Under the pieces are notes generated by a model. That model saw only the letters and a program-made list of their open reading frames with translations, did not search any database and was not told where the DNA came from. The position numbers and the translations under genes were made by a program. Below, piece after piece: positions 11,253 to 23,217 of a stretch of DNA of 64,000 nt. The stretch is from Coptis chinensis (taxonomy: Eukaryota > Streptophyta > Magnoliopsida > Ranunculales > Ranunculaceae), in the NCBI GenBank assembly GCA_015680905.1, contig JADFTS010000062.1, positions 62,001 to 126,000 on the forward strand, given 5' to 3'. The first letter of the stretch is position 1; every line of letters starts with the position of its first letter.

Positions 11253-13032
11253 GCGGAAGATAAGGTAAGTTTTAGTTTTGTTATTGTCCGCTTATGTCCC
11301 AAGCAATTTAATTACATTAACCCCATAATGGGTGGAACTCTTATAGAGTTCGTCGGCTTTTTTATTATTTCCTATATTAGTATGTTCTAACCTTGTTTTG
11401 CGGATGTTCCAGAATTTCCACGCGTTTCCATGGTATTTTTCTACCCTCTTTATTTAAATGCTTTGAGGACAAAGCATGCTTCTTGTTGGGGGCATAGAAA
11501 CACGTGTAATTAAAACATCTGATAAGATATAGATATGTATAATATGCATTTGTTTTCAAGTTAAAATTTTCAAAAATATAAATAAATAAGTTTATGCTAT
11601 ACACTTAGGAATATTGGTATTGTTTTCTTTCTCTATGCTTTTAACAATCTAGAAGTCTCAATGAGCTTTTGCATCGAGAATAATTGTTAGAAACTTAGGT
11701 TAATATGTAGGTAATAATCTTTGCATCTATCTACAAATATATTATATGAGTATCTATGATTGTTAGCGATAAGTTTCTGAAATCTAGGCTAGAGTACTTA
11801 TTCTACAAATCTGTGAGAATATAGCCTAAAAGCCTTATATGAAGCGAAAACATTTGAGAAATGACACAAGGGAGAAGTAAAATCCGGATAGAGAAATCAC
11901 ACGTCCACTTGCTTGATCACTATGCCATATCCTAAGTGAGAATTTAGGCCCTCTTTGGATCGATATAGCCAAAAATTCAAACCTATGAATTATTTTCCGC
12001 TAGTCGCCCCTCTGAGCCTTTCTTTAGCCTTCCATAAACCACAATTCCTTTACCCTGTTACAAAAACAAAACAAAATAAAAAATTCAACTTATCCAATCT
12101 AGAATAAGTTTGAGAATAGAATGAGTGAAGAAAGAAGAAGAAAAACCTGTGTAAACAAAAAAATTAGTTAGTTGCTTAAAAAGTTTCCATCCAAGGAAAA
12201 TAAAAAGAAAAATAGAAATAAATAAAAACTCCAAAAATAGAATAAAAGGGAGTCAAAAGCCAAAGAAAAGAAAAAGGAAAATATGGCTAAGGATGGAAAC
12301 AAAGTAGAGAAGCAAAAGAAAATAACAATGTTTTCTCTAAGTTACATAATATGAAGACTCTATTATCTCAAACTTGTCCTTTTGAATATCCATTTCCTTC
12401 CTTCTTAAACCATCTCCTAATCTCCGCAACACCTAATAAAGACCTCTAGCTCAATTAGGAATAGGTTAGTGTGATAGTAAGTGGCAGATGTGTTTGATCG
12501 ACTCCGCTTCCTTGTTTGTCATTGAGATTGTAAGGTAAAGTGTGCCCACCGCATTGGGAGTAAAAAACTTGAGCGGAAAAATCAGAGTGGTTTTTATATT
12601 GACATTTATGTGAGGACCTACTTAAGGACGCTATTCTGAGTTTTCAGAAACGAACCTGCTAGGCATTTCATAATATTACTCATAGTATATATATTTGTGT
12701 CATAGGTAATTGATTATTATGCATATATTAGTTTAGGTTTTTGACTTGGTTATTCTTATTCATTTGCTAGTGAGAAAAATAGATAGTTGAGACATGAATG
12801 AGGAAACAATAGTTTTATTTCTTAGTCGTTGTAGTATAGATGAAGTTTGTGAGTACCTTCACTGGAAAACTCTCACTCGTCTATAACTCGTTTACTAGGA
12901 AATTCCTAGTGGTTTAAGGCCTTGTTGCATATGGTCAATGCAATCGCACTCAGCGAAACGAGAGTAGTTAGAACTCCAGTTTTGGTCACTTATTCTAATT
13001 TCTCATATTTGCTTGAGGACAAGCAAAATGCT
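11253..13032 (+). other. Accessory module C: no coding sequence recognised
   Basis: AT-rich sequence between ORF B and the PPT. A purine-rich tract, tcttgttggggg, at 11481-11492 follows ctttgaggacaaag (11461-11474). The same GAGGACAA hairpin-like motif precedes the true PPT (about 13012-13024, gcttgaggacaagc). Around 12,060-12,330 the sequence is A/G-rich. No reading frame with recognisable content is seen. Confidence 0.6.
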
Positions 13033-13045
13033 GTTTGGGGTGGTT
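13033..13045 (+). other. Polypurine tract of the Athila element
   Basis: gtttggggtggtt lies directly against the 3' LTR start TGATAAGAG at 13046, the position required for plus-strand priming. It is somewhat interrupted by T residues, as is common in Athila elements. Confidence 0.8.
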
Positions 13046-14532
13046 TGATAAGAGCCAAAAACTGTAGTTTTAACCCTCAGAATAATCATACTTTTAGACC
13101 AATTATGTGAGTAATAATTAAGAGTTAATCTTGATTACGTGTTTTTATGCATTTCAGGCTTCAAAGTCAATTATGTGCAGAAATGTGCCACTTTGATGAG
13201 ATAAAGGAGCAATGGTTGGTTGCTAAGGAGTTCTGTGATTAAATGCCAAGATTCAAGAAGACAAAGCCTTTCTAAAGCCCGGTCAAAGCTAAAAAGTCAA
13301 AGTCAACGCGGGCAGAAACAACACACAAAGTCAGCAGAACTTCCGAAGGCCGTATCTTTGGACTCAGACCTCAGAATTGGGTCTACCTTATGTCAAAACG
13401 ACCGGCTCTGAAAGATCTTTCCAATGGTCCAAGCCTTGACCAAATCAGAGGAGCAAAAGTGGATGAAAAGTCTGTCGAAGACAACTGCAGCTGAAGAGGC
13501 CTTTTTGGACTGAAAGTATTGGGTTTTGGGCCTGATTCTCTGGCCCAAAACATGGATCCAAGCCCATGCATGATTTTTGGATCTGAACATATAAAAACCA
13601 AAGCTTAGCTCTTTGTTAATGGTAGCTAGTTAGACATAAAACTATAGATAATTCTAGATCTAGTTTTCATTAAATAAAAATTAAGTTTAGTTTAAATTCA
13701 ATTCTTGTTTTAGATTAAACTCTTAAAATCATTGTTCTTCATTAGTTTGATAAATAAAATAGTTAGTTTGTCAATTTCGATTTTTGTTATTTACCATTGT
13801 TTAGATCTAAATTCCTTTATTACTTGTTATTCATTTCCTAGTTATTACCTAAGATTTCAATTATTGTTTAGATAAGTTGCATAAAGATAGAATTTTTATA
13901 TGATGCCTAGTTTTAAATCAATAGGAAATGATAGTAGTATGAATCAAGGCTAAACCTCCATTAGAGGGGTTGAAGAAGCCTTGATGACGCTTGATCCTTG
14001 TTAAACTTAGAAATCGTCGTGATAATTATTCCATTCTAGAAACGATTAATTCACCATGAGAATGGGTTTAATCGCTCACATGCTACTTATGAATTGGTAG
14101 AAATGCCATGTATAATTAGGGATTAGAATTACTATTTTGATATGCTAAGCATTCAATTTGGATCACGACGAGTCTTTGTTAGTAGGATTAAGTCGAGTTA
14201 AGGTGGATTCAATTCCCTTTAATTCTTTATCTAGATTCAACCCCCTTAGCATTCTATCATTTCGTTATTCGTAACTTGTTAATTGAATTAACCTCGTAGT
14301 ATAGAATTCCCCTCGTAAATCTCTCATTAGACTTAAGACCAATTAATTAGACTAAAAAACATTCCATGCTAAAGAACTAGGAGTGGAACGAATTTGTTAC
14401 TCCACTCTATTTCGATAGAATTGAGAGTAGAAAACTTGATAAACCTAGGCACGTAATATGTTTTAGTTTACTTACATTTTGAGTTTTATCGTTCATTTCG
14501 TAGGTAAACTTTTATCATTTTTATGTTTATCA
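13046..14532 (+). repeat. 3' LTR of the Athila element, complete (1487 bp)
   Basis: Starts TGATAAGAGCC and ends TTATGTTTATCA, giving TG...CA ends. Bases 13498-14532 align with 11-1046 at about 98% identity. A TATA-like catataaaaa recurs at 13588-13597. Downstream the sequence continues as LTR-B at 14533, so the 5-bp target duplicate is presumably GGTTC, but the left partner is outside the window. Confidence 0.95.
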
Positions 14533-15726
14533 GGTTCTCACAATTTTTTATTAGAGAACATACCTTTTAGAATCAGCTAAAATGTAATCTCTGAGAATCA
14601 AAGCTTTATCAAATCCAAAATCAACCCCTTGATCTTCTATTGTATTCCTTTAGAACAGATTGGACGTTGTGTGGGCAACGATCTACCAATCCCCTTCTTT
14701 CTCACAAAGCTAGATCCAATTTTGTATCTATCTTTCCTTGCCTCTTTTTCTAATCCAGTGAATAGTGAATTTCGGCCAGAGAGAGAGTATTCTATTTATA
14801 GGCTACAACAGGGACCATGAGGAGAAATTAGGGTTGGGCCTCCTGACAGGCTTGGGCTTCCCATGTTCGCCTAGAACACACGGCTCAAGTCCATCAACAA
14901 ATGGCTTATTCCACTAAAGGCCATTGTTGCACTACCGCCCTAATCCTAAATTACGTGTCAGTGTTTATGGGCTCTATATTATATGCTCGTTGATCTCCCT
15001 GTGTTTAAGATATCGAATGTCTGTTGATTAAGTCAAGTTACTGACAACTACATTAATCAATTTCTTATGTCCTTGAATAGTACCACTCAACCTCATTGTC
15101 ATGTCGGAATAAATCCACCTGCAGGGTTTACATGACAATCTTTTTGAGCTCCTCAAGGGGACATCATTAACCCGACTTTTTGCGGGACATGGATTCCTCC
15201 TATAATCAATAAGACCTTACATGCAATGTCATTACCCAATCCATCGAGTTTGTTGATTCACAAATGAATCTCACTCATTGATGATTTAAAAGCAATGTAC
15301 AATGCATGTAAGTGCCTCGTTATTATATCCGATTAGGAGAACAAGCATCCATAATAACAGAGACGTTTGTTCTCTTATATAGTCAGTATAAAGAGAAACA
15401 ACCTCACTTGGTCCTGTTCAATACACACAAAGTATACTAGTGTAATCCTATAGTCAAGATAGACTAATACCAGATTATACTACAACCGTACTAATGGTTT
15501 GTCCAAATCTATCTAGGTTGTGAACGATTACTTATACTTTATAAGGTACTGATGATATGATCTTCTGTGTGTTCACACTATATCATCTACAACATAAAGT
15601 ATTAGGCACATGCATATAACTAATAACATATATAATATGCATAACTTTTGCCCATATGATTCTCATTCAAAATATAAATAATTAGAGTTAATACAAAAGT
15701 AATGCTTTTAGTATATAACCCTATCA
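14533..15726 (-). repeat. LTR-B, minus-strand copy truncated by the Athila insertion
   Basis: The reverse complement starts TGATAGGGTTATATACTAAA at 15726 and follows the copy at 56522-57787 through its whole length to ...GTGAGAACC at 14533, where the Athila element interrupts it. The last ~70 bp present in the other copy are missing here and must lie left of the Athila element. A CTATAAATAG-type TATA box is read on the minus strand at about 14791-14802. No internal coding region is attached, so this is a solo LTR or one end of a broken element. Confidence 0.9.
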
Positions 15727-16196
15727 AACACTGATGGCTCTGTCACTGATGAATCGAATGGTTTTGGATGGTCTATTAGGGATGAAACAGGGGCAGTAAA
15801 GTTAGCCTTCATAGGAAGCTCAACAAAGAGGTCAGTTATGACACAGGAGCTCTTAGCCATTGAAGTGGGTATGCAGGGTGCACTAAGCATTGGAACTAAG
15901 AAGGTAGCCATTGCGTCTGACTCTTTGTGTGTTGTTCAGGCTATCATTGGCATAGAGGAGCCCCCTTGGTACTGCCTTAATATTGTGGCTGCCATAAACT
16001 CTTTGAAAGCTCAGATCAGTTTAAACTTGTTGAGTTCAAACATGTGTATAGGGAAACCAACCTAGTAGCTGATTACTTGTCAAAACTATGTAATACACTA
16101 CATGACTCTATTTTGTATTTCATTCCTCCAGTTGATGATGCCCTTGCTAAGCTTGTAAAGGAGGATGCACAAGGAAAAATGTTTCTAAGATTATAA
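15727..16196 (+). pseudogene. RNase H-like (RVT_3 type) remnant
   Basis: Directly after LTR-B the sequence reads NTDGSVTDESNGFGWSIRD ... ELLAIEVGMQGALSIGTKK ... IASDSLCVVQAI, the core pattern of plant RNase H domains (DGS, then E-L-L-A-I, then SDS). A frame change near 16020 shifts to KLVEFKHVYRETNLVADYLSKL, the last RNase H block with its conserved N-x-x-A-D, ending at TAA 16194-16196. Three catalytic acidic positions are visible (D of TDGS, E of ELLAI, D of SDS). LTR-B separates the domain from any upstream part. It could be the 3' end of a LINE or of a host RNase H-like gene copy; I cannot tell which. Confidence 0.75.
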
Positions 16197-17592
16197 TTAA
16201 TACAGGTTGGGGTCTGAAGTTGTGTTGTTCAAAATTTAGTTTTATGAGGTTCACCATGGATGTTTAGAGATGGATTAATGGGAGTTTATGAAGAGGGGAA
16301 GGTAGTATCCTTAAAGTTCATCACTTGTTTTTGAATTAAACAACCTTGTATTAAAACTTGACAAACATTGAATGAAAACTTTGGATTAATGAATGAAAAT
16401 TGAATTGAAGATTGAAAGACAAACTTGAATGTAAACTTGTATTGAAAAACAACTTGTATTGAAGATTGAAGAACAAAGTTGAAATGAAAAGTTGAAATGA
16501 AGAACAAAAAGTAAACAAGAAATAAAAACTTGAAACTGTAAAAGACTTGAAATTAAAATCTACTCTACTCCTACATGACCATAGAGTAAGTCTAGGTGCA
16601 TTCTCTCCTCCTACTTTTTGGCATTTCTACTACACCTTTTGCCAAAGATTCATTTGCCCTCTCCCTCTACAATCAAGACACCTCACTATGTTGCTTTATG
16701 TTTTTGCTTTTGCTTTTGCTTGTGCTTTTTCATATCTTCTTGAGCAAGCTAGGTTTTTGAGCAAGTCTTAGTTTGTAGCAAGGCCATCCATCTCTAGTTT
16801 TCTGAGTTAAGGACGTGACTTTCAGTTCTCTAGTTTTAAGTCATTGACCCTTGACCTTTGACTTTGACTTTTTCAGTACTTTTTCATAGCAGCTTTGAAT
16901 CTTCATAATAAGCGTTAATAAAGCTCATTTTGGCGCTAAAATGTAGCTTTTATGATAAGTGGTCTGAAATACGATGTAACCTGAAAAGGATAATAAAAGC
17001 TATGCGTTGTCTTTTCATTATGCGTAAGAAGGACTGTAATGCAGTAATGTAAAGGTAATAAAACACACATTTGGGAGCTGATCAGGGTCTGCCTAACCCC
17101 TAGCTTCTTCAAAAAAGAAAGTCAGATTACCGAGATTGTTGATTCCTTTATAGTCAGATCATCAAGATTAGCTATTCCCATCCACTAGGTTTCACTTTGT
17201 AGGAATTCATCCAATCTCTCTCAGCAGGTGATTGACAAAAGTAAACCTTATACTGTCAATTGTCTCTTAATGACTATAATCCATGACAAGTTTCAGAATG
17301 ACAATTCTTACACCAACCTAGCTTACGCACTCTCTTCTTACGCACGAAGGAACTTTTACCTAACTCTACATGAGCGATAAAAATAATCTTCCATTGAAGT
17401 TCAACAGGGAGTAAATCCTACAAATTAACAGGTGGTGAACGCATAGGTTTTCATCTCAAAATTGTTATCTCAACAACATGTTTGCTTCATGTAGACATTT
17501 TATACTTGGTCTTCTAGAGTTATGAGACTTTAACTCCGACGCTTGCAACTCTTCTCAGTAAAAGATAAAGTTATAAAATCTGAGAACCCGAC
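16197..17592. other. Low-complexity and unassigned repeat-derived DNA
   Basis: 16,320-16,545 is dominated by short TTGAA/GAAATGAA-type repeats. From about 16,880 rightwards the minus strand probably belongs to the 3' non-coding part of the decayed gypsy element whose integrase lies at 18.7-19.97 kb. No gene is supported. Confidence 0.5.
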
Positions 17593-18507
17593 CAGGGGCG
17601 GACCTAGGAGAGGGCTGGACCAGGCTTCAGCCTGGGGTCTTTTTGCTGAAAAAAAAAATACTATACTACCTAAGTATAATCCAGGTGAGAAAATATAACC
17701 CAGGTGAGAATAAAACTTTGTTGTTTTTAGACCATTTCATAACTAGCTAGCTAGGGTCTGACAATAATGATAGATCATATTTACTATGTATTCTCTCATC
17801 ATTCTTTTAGCTGGCTGACTTCCACTCACATGGTTTCCACAAGATTACAAGAATACGTAACCAAGCTCCCCATAACTTCAATGTAACTTCGGACCCGAGA
17901 TCTTTAAAAGGTTATCTTGGGCCTAACATATAAGTTAGTTCTACAACGGAAATGTCATCTTTGTTTTTGGCCATGGATTGAGCTACACCACATTCAATTA
18001 TAATAGCATTTCAGTGACTCTTAAGTTTATTTCACTTGAATGACAGTTATCGATGAGATGCAGACAAGTCAAGTCCTTAAATTGCATTGCTTGATTTGGT
18101 GGAATGTAAGTTTTAGATATGTGAAAATTGTTGTTTGAAAATTGAAATGTTGATATGGTTCGTTGGTTATGAAATTTTATATGTTATGTGTTAATGTGTT
18201 GTCGTGTCGAGATGTACTATTTTTCTTCTTTGGATTTGAATTTTGGTGCTTATTAGAATCGAAATTGTGGAAAGAAATGATTTTGACGCCTACAAGACCC
18301 ATAAAATACCGTTTAAGTAGTTTTACTTTTTAAATAGATTTGTAGTCGAACTTGATTAGATATTTTGATGAATTAGTATATATTTAGCTACTTGTGAATT
18401 CTGGTGTTTCAATTGTTTCTTTAGAATGTGTCTATTATTTTTTTTGTTTAAGACTCTTGCTATTGTTGTTTAGCCCGAAGAGAGTTGAAATGTTGGGTCT
18501 GCCCCTG
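17593..18507. mobile_element. Non-autonomous hAT element (915 bp) with 8-bp TSD
   Basis: The left end CAGGGGCGGACC (17593) and the right end GGGTCTGCCCCTG (to 18507) form a ~12-bp terminal inverted repeat with one mismatch. The identical 8-mer AACCCGAC flanks it at 17585-17592 and 18508-18515. Eight-base duplications and C-A-G-G-G ends are hallmarks of hAT transposons. No transposase ORF is present, so it depends on a partner element. It is inserted in the 3' part of the minus-strand gypsy remnant. Confidence 0.9.
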
Positions 18508-18739
18508 AACCCGACTATCAGTGGTGATTATACTAATGAGATCCTAAGGAGTCAAGCATACGATGTTTGGCTTCCTCATGCAAAAAATTTAAACTAGACT
18601 GAGTAACAGGTTCAGCAAGACATATAATGTTATCTTTAAGATATTTTCTCCCAATTCTCCGCTTCAATAGTAGCTTGATACACCATATCTATAAGAAAAT
18701 TTGGTTCCACGTCTCCAGTAGTCAACTCCAGAAAAATGC

Positions 18740-19973
18740 TTTGGTCGATGAGCATTGACTTTGAAACGAGTCATTCTCTTTAGGTCTTCTACTTTAATTT
18801 ATCCAAAAGGTGTCACATGTCTTACTATGAATGGTCCCATCCATCTAGAACTCAACTTTCTTGGGAAAAGTTATAGACGAGAGTTGTAGACCAGAACCTT
18901 CTATCCAAGTTCAAATTCTCTTTTCAGAATTCTTTTGTCATGTAATGTTTAAGGCTTCTCCTTGTAAATCCTTAACTTATCATAAGCATCACTTCTCAAT
19001 TCCTCTAATTCACTAATCTGAAGCTTCCTCTTTTCTCCTACTTGATCTAGACAATAATTCATTTCTTTCACAGCCCAATAAGCTTTATGTTCTAACTAAA
19101 TAGGTAGATGACACGTATTTCCATATACTAAACGATAGGGTGATATTCCAATGGGTGTTTTGAATGTTGTTCGGTATGCCCATAATGCATCTTGGAGTCT
19201 AAGAGACCAATCTTTCATTCTTTTAGGGATTAACTGTCTTCTCTAAAATACTCTTGATTTCCCTATTCGAAACTTTTGCTTGACCATTCGTTTGGGGATG
19301 ATATGGTAAAGCTAATTTGTGGATCACTCCATACTTTGTCATAAGATCCCCAAATATACGGTTATTATACAGAAGTGAGAACCGTTATCACTGATGATGG
19401 CTCTCGGTGCTCCAAATTTTAGTAGAATGTTTTTCTTCAAAAAATCCACGACAACTTTATGATCTGCGATCTTGGTAGGAATTGCTTCTATCCACTTCAA
19501 AACATAGTCCACATTCAATAGAATATAGGTGTAACCAAAATAAGGTGGAAACGATCCCATAAAATCTATACCCCATACGTCAAAGATTTCTGGGATAAGG
19601 ATCAGTTGCATTGGTGAGGCCACTCAAACCTTTTCGAGGTCTTCCCCAAAAATTGGCATCTCGAACATATTTTGTAATAAACATTTGCATCTTTAGAAAG
19701 AGTAATCCAATAGAATCCAGCTTGTAGTACCTTGTCTGCAATACGTTGGGGACCAAAGTGTCCTACATAAGGCTGATCGTGACAGAATGATAGAATGGAT
19801 TCTAGTTCCGATTCTGGGATGCATCTCCAAATGATTTGATCTGAACACTTCTTGAATAAGTACAGATCATCCTAAAAGTAATATTTGGCCTTTGAAAAGA
19901 ATAACTGCTTTTCTTGCTTGCTACAATGCAATGGTACTTTGTCGGTCACAAGATAGTTCGTGATGTGCCCGTT
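18740..19973 (-). pseudogene. Integrase remnant of the minus-strand gypsy element
   Basis: The longest open piece, 19339-19623, reads [19 protein letters not shown] and [14 protein letters not shown], so the first two catalytic aspartates are preserved. Further left, in changing frames, are [15 protein letters not shown] (E replaced by K next to the usual Glu position), [18 protein letters not shown] and a C-terminal MGPFIVRHVTPFG. On the right (about 19,640-19,973) are the zinc-finger traces, with HDQPYVGHFG and CSRC. Several stops interrupt it. Confidence 0.85.
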
Positions 19974-21431
19974 TGATAAGTATAAATTTGTTGTTATGTA
20001 TGCAAGACACCACACTAAACCTACACTTAAATCAAGTACCTTACTCATGATTTATGTTGAAATTTAGTTCGAGTAAAGGTTTCGTCCTATGCCTAAACAC
20101 TGGAGCACATATAACAAAGGTGCTAGAACAATTCAAAGGCCATTCCATGGTGAGAAGGATTTTTTATTGGAAGTTTTACATTACACTATTCTTAATCTTA
20201 CTTTAATTTTACGCACAAATAACAATTTAATTCTAAAATTATGAGAGAAGATAAAAGAGAGAAAAGATGTGGAGGATTAAATCCATTCATGTGAAAATCA
20301 ATTACTATCTCTAAGGACTTCATCACTGCATCTCTAATCCTTCTTGGGTTCATAGACAAACCTGCTGAAGATGGATTCAAGTTTCGATCACTAACGTACA
20401 CAATGAACTCATTTATAAGAACACCCTGTTAGCATGAGGAATTGAAGAGATATTCCATCTCTGAAATATCCATTCAATTCCTAGCCTTACAAAATTCAAA
20501 AATGCAATGATTGTTTCTACTAGGAAGTAGTGCACGCGACTAGCTCCAATGTCACCTAGGTCGCGCGCACTACTTTATCTTGGGTTCCAGACTCCAAAAT
20601 TAGTTGTTCATTGTCAGTTTTGTAACAGGATGTAAACTAAAGCTTGTTCTACCTAAGCAAATAACTCAGACCTCAAAAAATCAAACATGTTCATTACATG
20701 AGCATAATTAACCCTCTACAAGGGAGGGTTTAGCTCATGATCCTAGGAATCAATGGCCAAGAAACTAAAATAGAAGAGGAATAAAAAGAATATCTTTGTT
20801 ACACTATGGAGAGGACTCCATTAATGAGTTATAGATTTTCTCTAACTAAAAATATGATATCTAACAAAACATGATATGTTACGTATGAAAAAACTAACTT
20901 ATGAATCAAAAATGGAATGAGTGCAAATCACAAGTGCTCAAATAATGTAGTACCTTAGTGCTCCACTTTGGTAGTGTTCCACTTTGTCTACCTTAGTGCT
21001 CAAATAATTGAGAAACCACTAAGTGATGGGCCCACGTGTTTTGACCAATAGTGAGTCCATGTGGGCCCTAGTGATTTTTATAACTTCACGTCTTTGCATA
21101 GAGATCACCGCACTGATCATTTTGACAATTCATATGTCTAATTCAAAGTCCAGAATCAAAATATATGATCGTTGAAAGTTCCATGACTTTTTTACACCAT
21201 TGTCTTGATTTGACTCGAAAATGGTCTGTGTTGAGTACACGAGCTTTATTCTGTCCTTTTTTAGCTTCAAATGAGAAGAGAGAGAAGACTTCAAGTTCAA
21301 GTACTATTTCGTACAACGTTTTCATGCTAAAACATAGGTTTTGCTAGAATTTTGTCGTTAACTGCCGGAACCTGTAAAAGCACGAAAATACAATTAATTT
21401 ATATTTATTAAACAGTTTTAGATGTTTATCA
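19974..21431 (+). repeat. Probable solo LTR inserted in the gypsy remnant
   Basis: Minus-strand gypsy coding sequence is interrupted between the last RNase H block (ending near 21432) and the integrase zinc-finger part (starting near 19973). The intervening 1458 bp begin TGATAAG and end GTTTATCA, matching the terminal style of Athila LTRs, although the body is not the same family as 13046-14532. A clean target duplication is not visible: TGCCC, three bases before the left end, versus TACCC directly after the right end is the best candidate. No gene is seen inside. Confidence 0.55.
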
Positions 21432-22030
21432 TACCCATACCATGGTACTTCTGATATGCTTAACAATTGTTCATTAGGAAAAGTCTCACAGATTTGTAAG
21501 TTGTCTTCTGCATTCTCTACTAGTAATCTTGAATGATGGTCAGCAACAACATTCTCTGTCCCTTTCTTATCATCAAATATTCTTTTATTTTTTAACTCAG
21601 TTCTGTTCCGATGAACGTGAAACACTTTTCATCATCCTTTCCAATATTGACCCTTTCCACTTTTTCTATTGTTTTGCTTACAAATGATTCTTCTTTTTTC
21701 TTCATTTCCAGTGTGAACTTTAACTGCTCTTGGTCTTCTTTAGTATCGATCTCGACAGCTAAAGATTCCATTAATTGTTATTTTCTACTTTCTAAGACAC
21801 CTCCAATGTCTTTTTGTTTCTCCTTCTTCATTCCTTTTACTGTAACGAAGTTGCATTTCTCCGATTCTGATTGATCTCCCCTTATCTCATGTAAACCATA
21901 TACAATTGGAAATCGAATGACTTGGTAGAAAGTACTTGGTACTACTCTCATATCATGAATCCACTTTCTACCAAGTATGGCATTATAATCAGATTGATGT
22001 TTGATGACTACAAATTTAGTCATCACTATT
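21432..22030 (-). pseudogene. Protease C-terminus fused by deletion to the RNase H end
   Basis: On the minus strand 22026-21778 reads SDYNAILGRKWIHDMRVVPSTF and IRGDQSESEKCNF, the typical region after the active site of Tat/Athila protease. It is followed by a charged linker and then, from about 21,590, KKGTENVVADHHSRLL, which is the end of RNase H. All of RT is missing between them. The piece just upstream ends at SPVRAGP, with a stop before the protease segment. Confidence 0.75.
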
Positions 22031-23217
22031 TATGGTCCTGCTCTAACTGGTGACTTGATTTCTCCTGCTGGTTTTGTGGAACTCCCATTGAAGCCATATA
22101 AATTGAACTGAGGTGCTTTCAAACATGAAATTGTTCTTTCTTGTAGAGAACAAAACCATTTTAATGTTTTCCCTTTTAGACTGGACGAAAATGACTTACA
22201 TAACAGAGAATCCAAATATGTAGTTCCTTGGTAAACTAAGAACTGATGTCGATATCCAAACAGATGATCCATGGGATCCGATGCTCCGTCATATTGACTA
22301 TATTTTGGATTCTCGAATTTGGGAGGAAGAGGCACCATCTCGATCTCTTTTTTAAATGGATTTCTACTAACATCATCAATTAGCTTTCTTTGCAGATGCC
22401 CTTTTTGAGCAATTGATCTCCAAATTGTTTCTGCATCACTTCCTCAATCATTATTTTAGTGATTTGTTGTGGTGTCGGAATTCCTTGAGTTTCTTGGACT
22501 ATTCTCTCCCTTGTCGATATAGTTTTTTGCTGGTGACTTCTTTTAGCAATTGGAGAGATATAGAACTGGATTCTTTCTCATTCTTGTTGTTTCTTCTTCT
22601 TATTTGCTTTCTTCATTTCCTCATTCTCTTTTGCTAACAACTTGTTTTGTGTTTCCACTTCATTTAATCTTCTTATGAAAACTTGAAAAGAAACTTCTTC
22701 CTTTTCTTGTATATCTTCGATTCTTTCACCATGTTTTTCCATTCAGGGCCAAAAATATCGACCGATATATTGATATATCGGCGATATATCTTAGAAATCA
22801 GGGTACCCGATATGGATATTTTTGATATTTCGGGTCCGAATATTAAACAGTATTTAAACCGATATATATTGCAATTTCCGGTATATATCTTAATATCGAT
22901 GATATTTTTCAATATATTCCACATATCCGATATAAATCTTTTGACTTTTGATTGTTTGACCGATTTGTTTGACCCATATTTTTGATATATATCGTTATAT
23001 ATCGGTGATATTTCTGACATTTATCGATATAAACTGATATTTTGACTAATTTACTAAAAAGAGAAATATCTCTGATATATCGATGTATACCGATATATAT
23101 CGGTTTTTTGGGGTCCGATATTTCGCCCAGCATGGAAATATTGGGCCTTGCTTCCATTCTTCTACTTTCAGATCTTCGTGTTACTCTTGTTTGTGAATGA
23201 TTTTCTTCATTTATCAC
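22030..23217 (-). pseudogene. gag: gag remnant of the minus-strand gypsy element
   Basis: The gag core is read at 22338-22030 (KYSQYDGASDPMDHLFGYRHQF ... LKGKTLKWF in shortened form), matching the Tat/Athila gag fold. An N-terminal basic part (ENHSQTRVTRRSESRRME) is coded at about 23,217-23,151 and continues after the MITE at 22,743. The gag C-terminus and zinc knuckle are missing: the core runs after a short stretch into the protease region. Confidence 0.75.
22744..23150. mobile_element. 407-bp MITE packed with GATATATC palindromes
   Basis: The left end CAGGGCCAAAAATAT and the right end (reverse complement CAAGGCCCAATATTT) form imperfect inverted termini. The flanks TTTCCATT (22736-22743) and CTTCCATT (23151-23158) agree at 7 of 8 bases, pointing to a hAT-type 8-bp duplication. 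The interior is full of variants of CCGATATATCGG and GATATATC. It interrupts the gag N-terminus of the minus-strand gypsy remnant. Confidence 0.7.

Larger units (their letters stand above)
1..14532 (+). mobile_element. Athila-type Ty3/gypsy LTR retrotransposon, 5' end beyond window
   Basis: LTRs at 1-1046 (left end outside the window) and 13046-14532 flank a ~12.0-kb internal region. The internal region holds a tRNA-type primer site, gag, protease, RT, RNase H and integrase in gypsy order, then about 5.8 kb of accessory sequence and a polypurine tract. Lineage rests on the gag N-terminus rich in R/S/G, the HPNFSWRNN block after the zinc knuckle, the DLGAS protease motif and the long region between integrase and the 3' LTR. 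Every coding domain carries frameshifts or stops, so this copy cannot encode its own machinery. By eye the two LTRs differ at only about 21 of about 1,036 aligned bases (~2%). The element is inserted into an LTR of another family: sequence resumes at 14533 in LTR-B. Confidence 0.93.
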
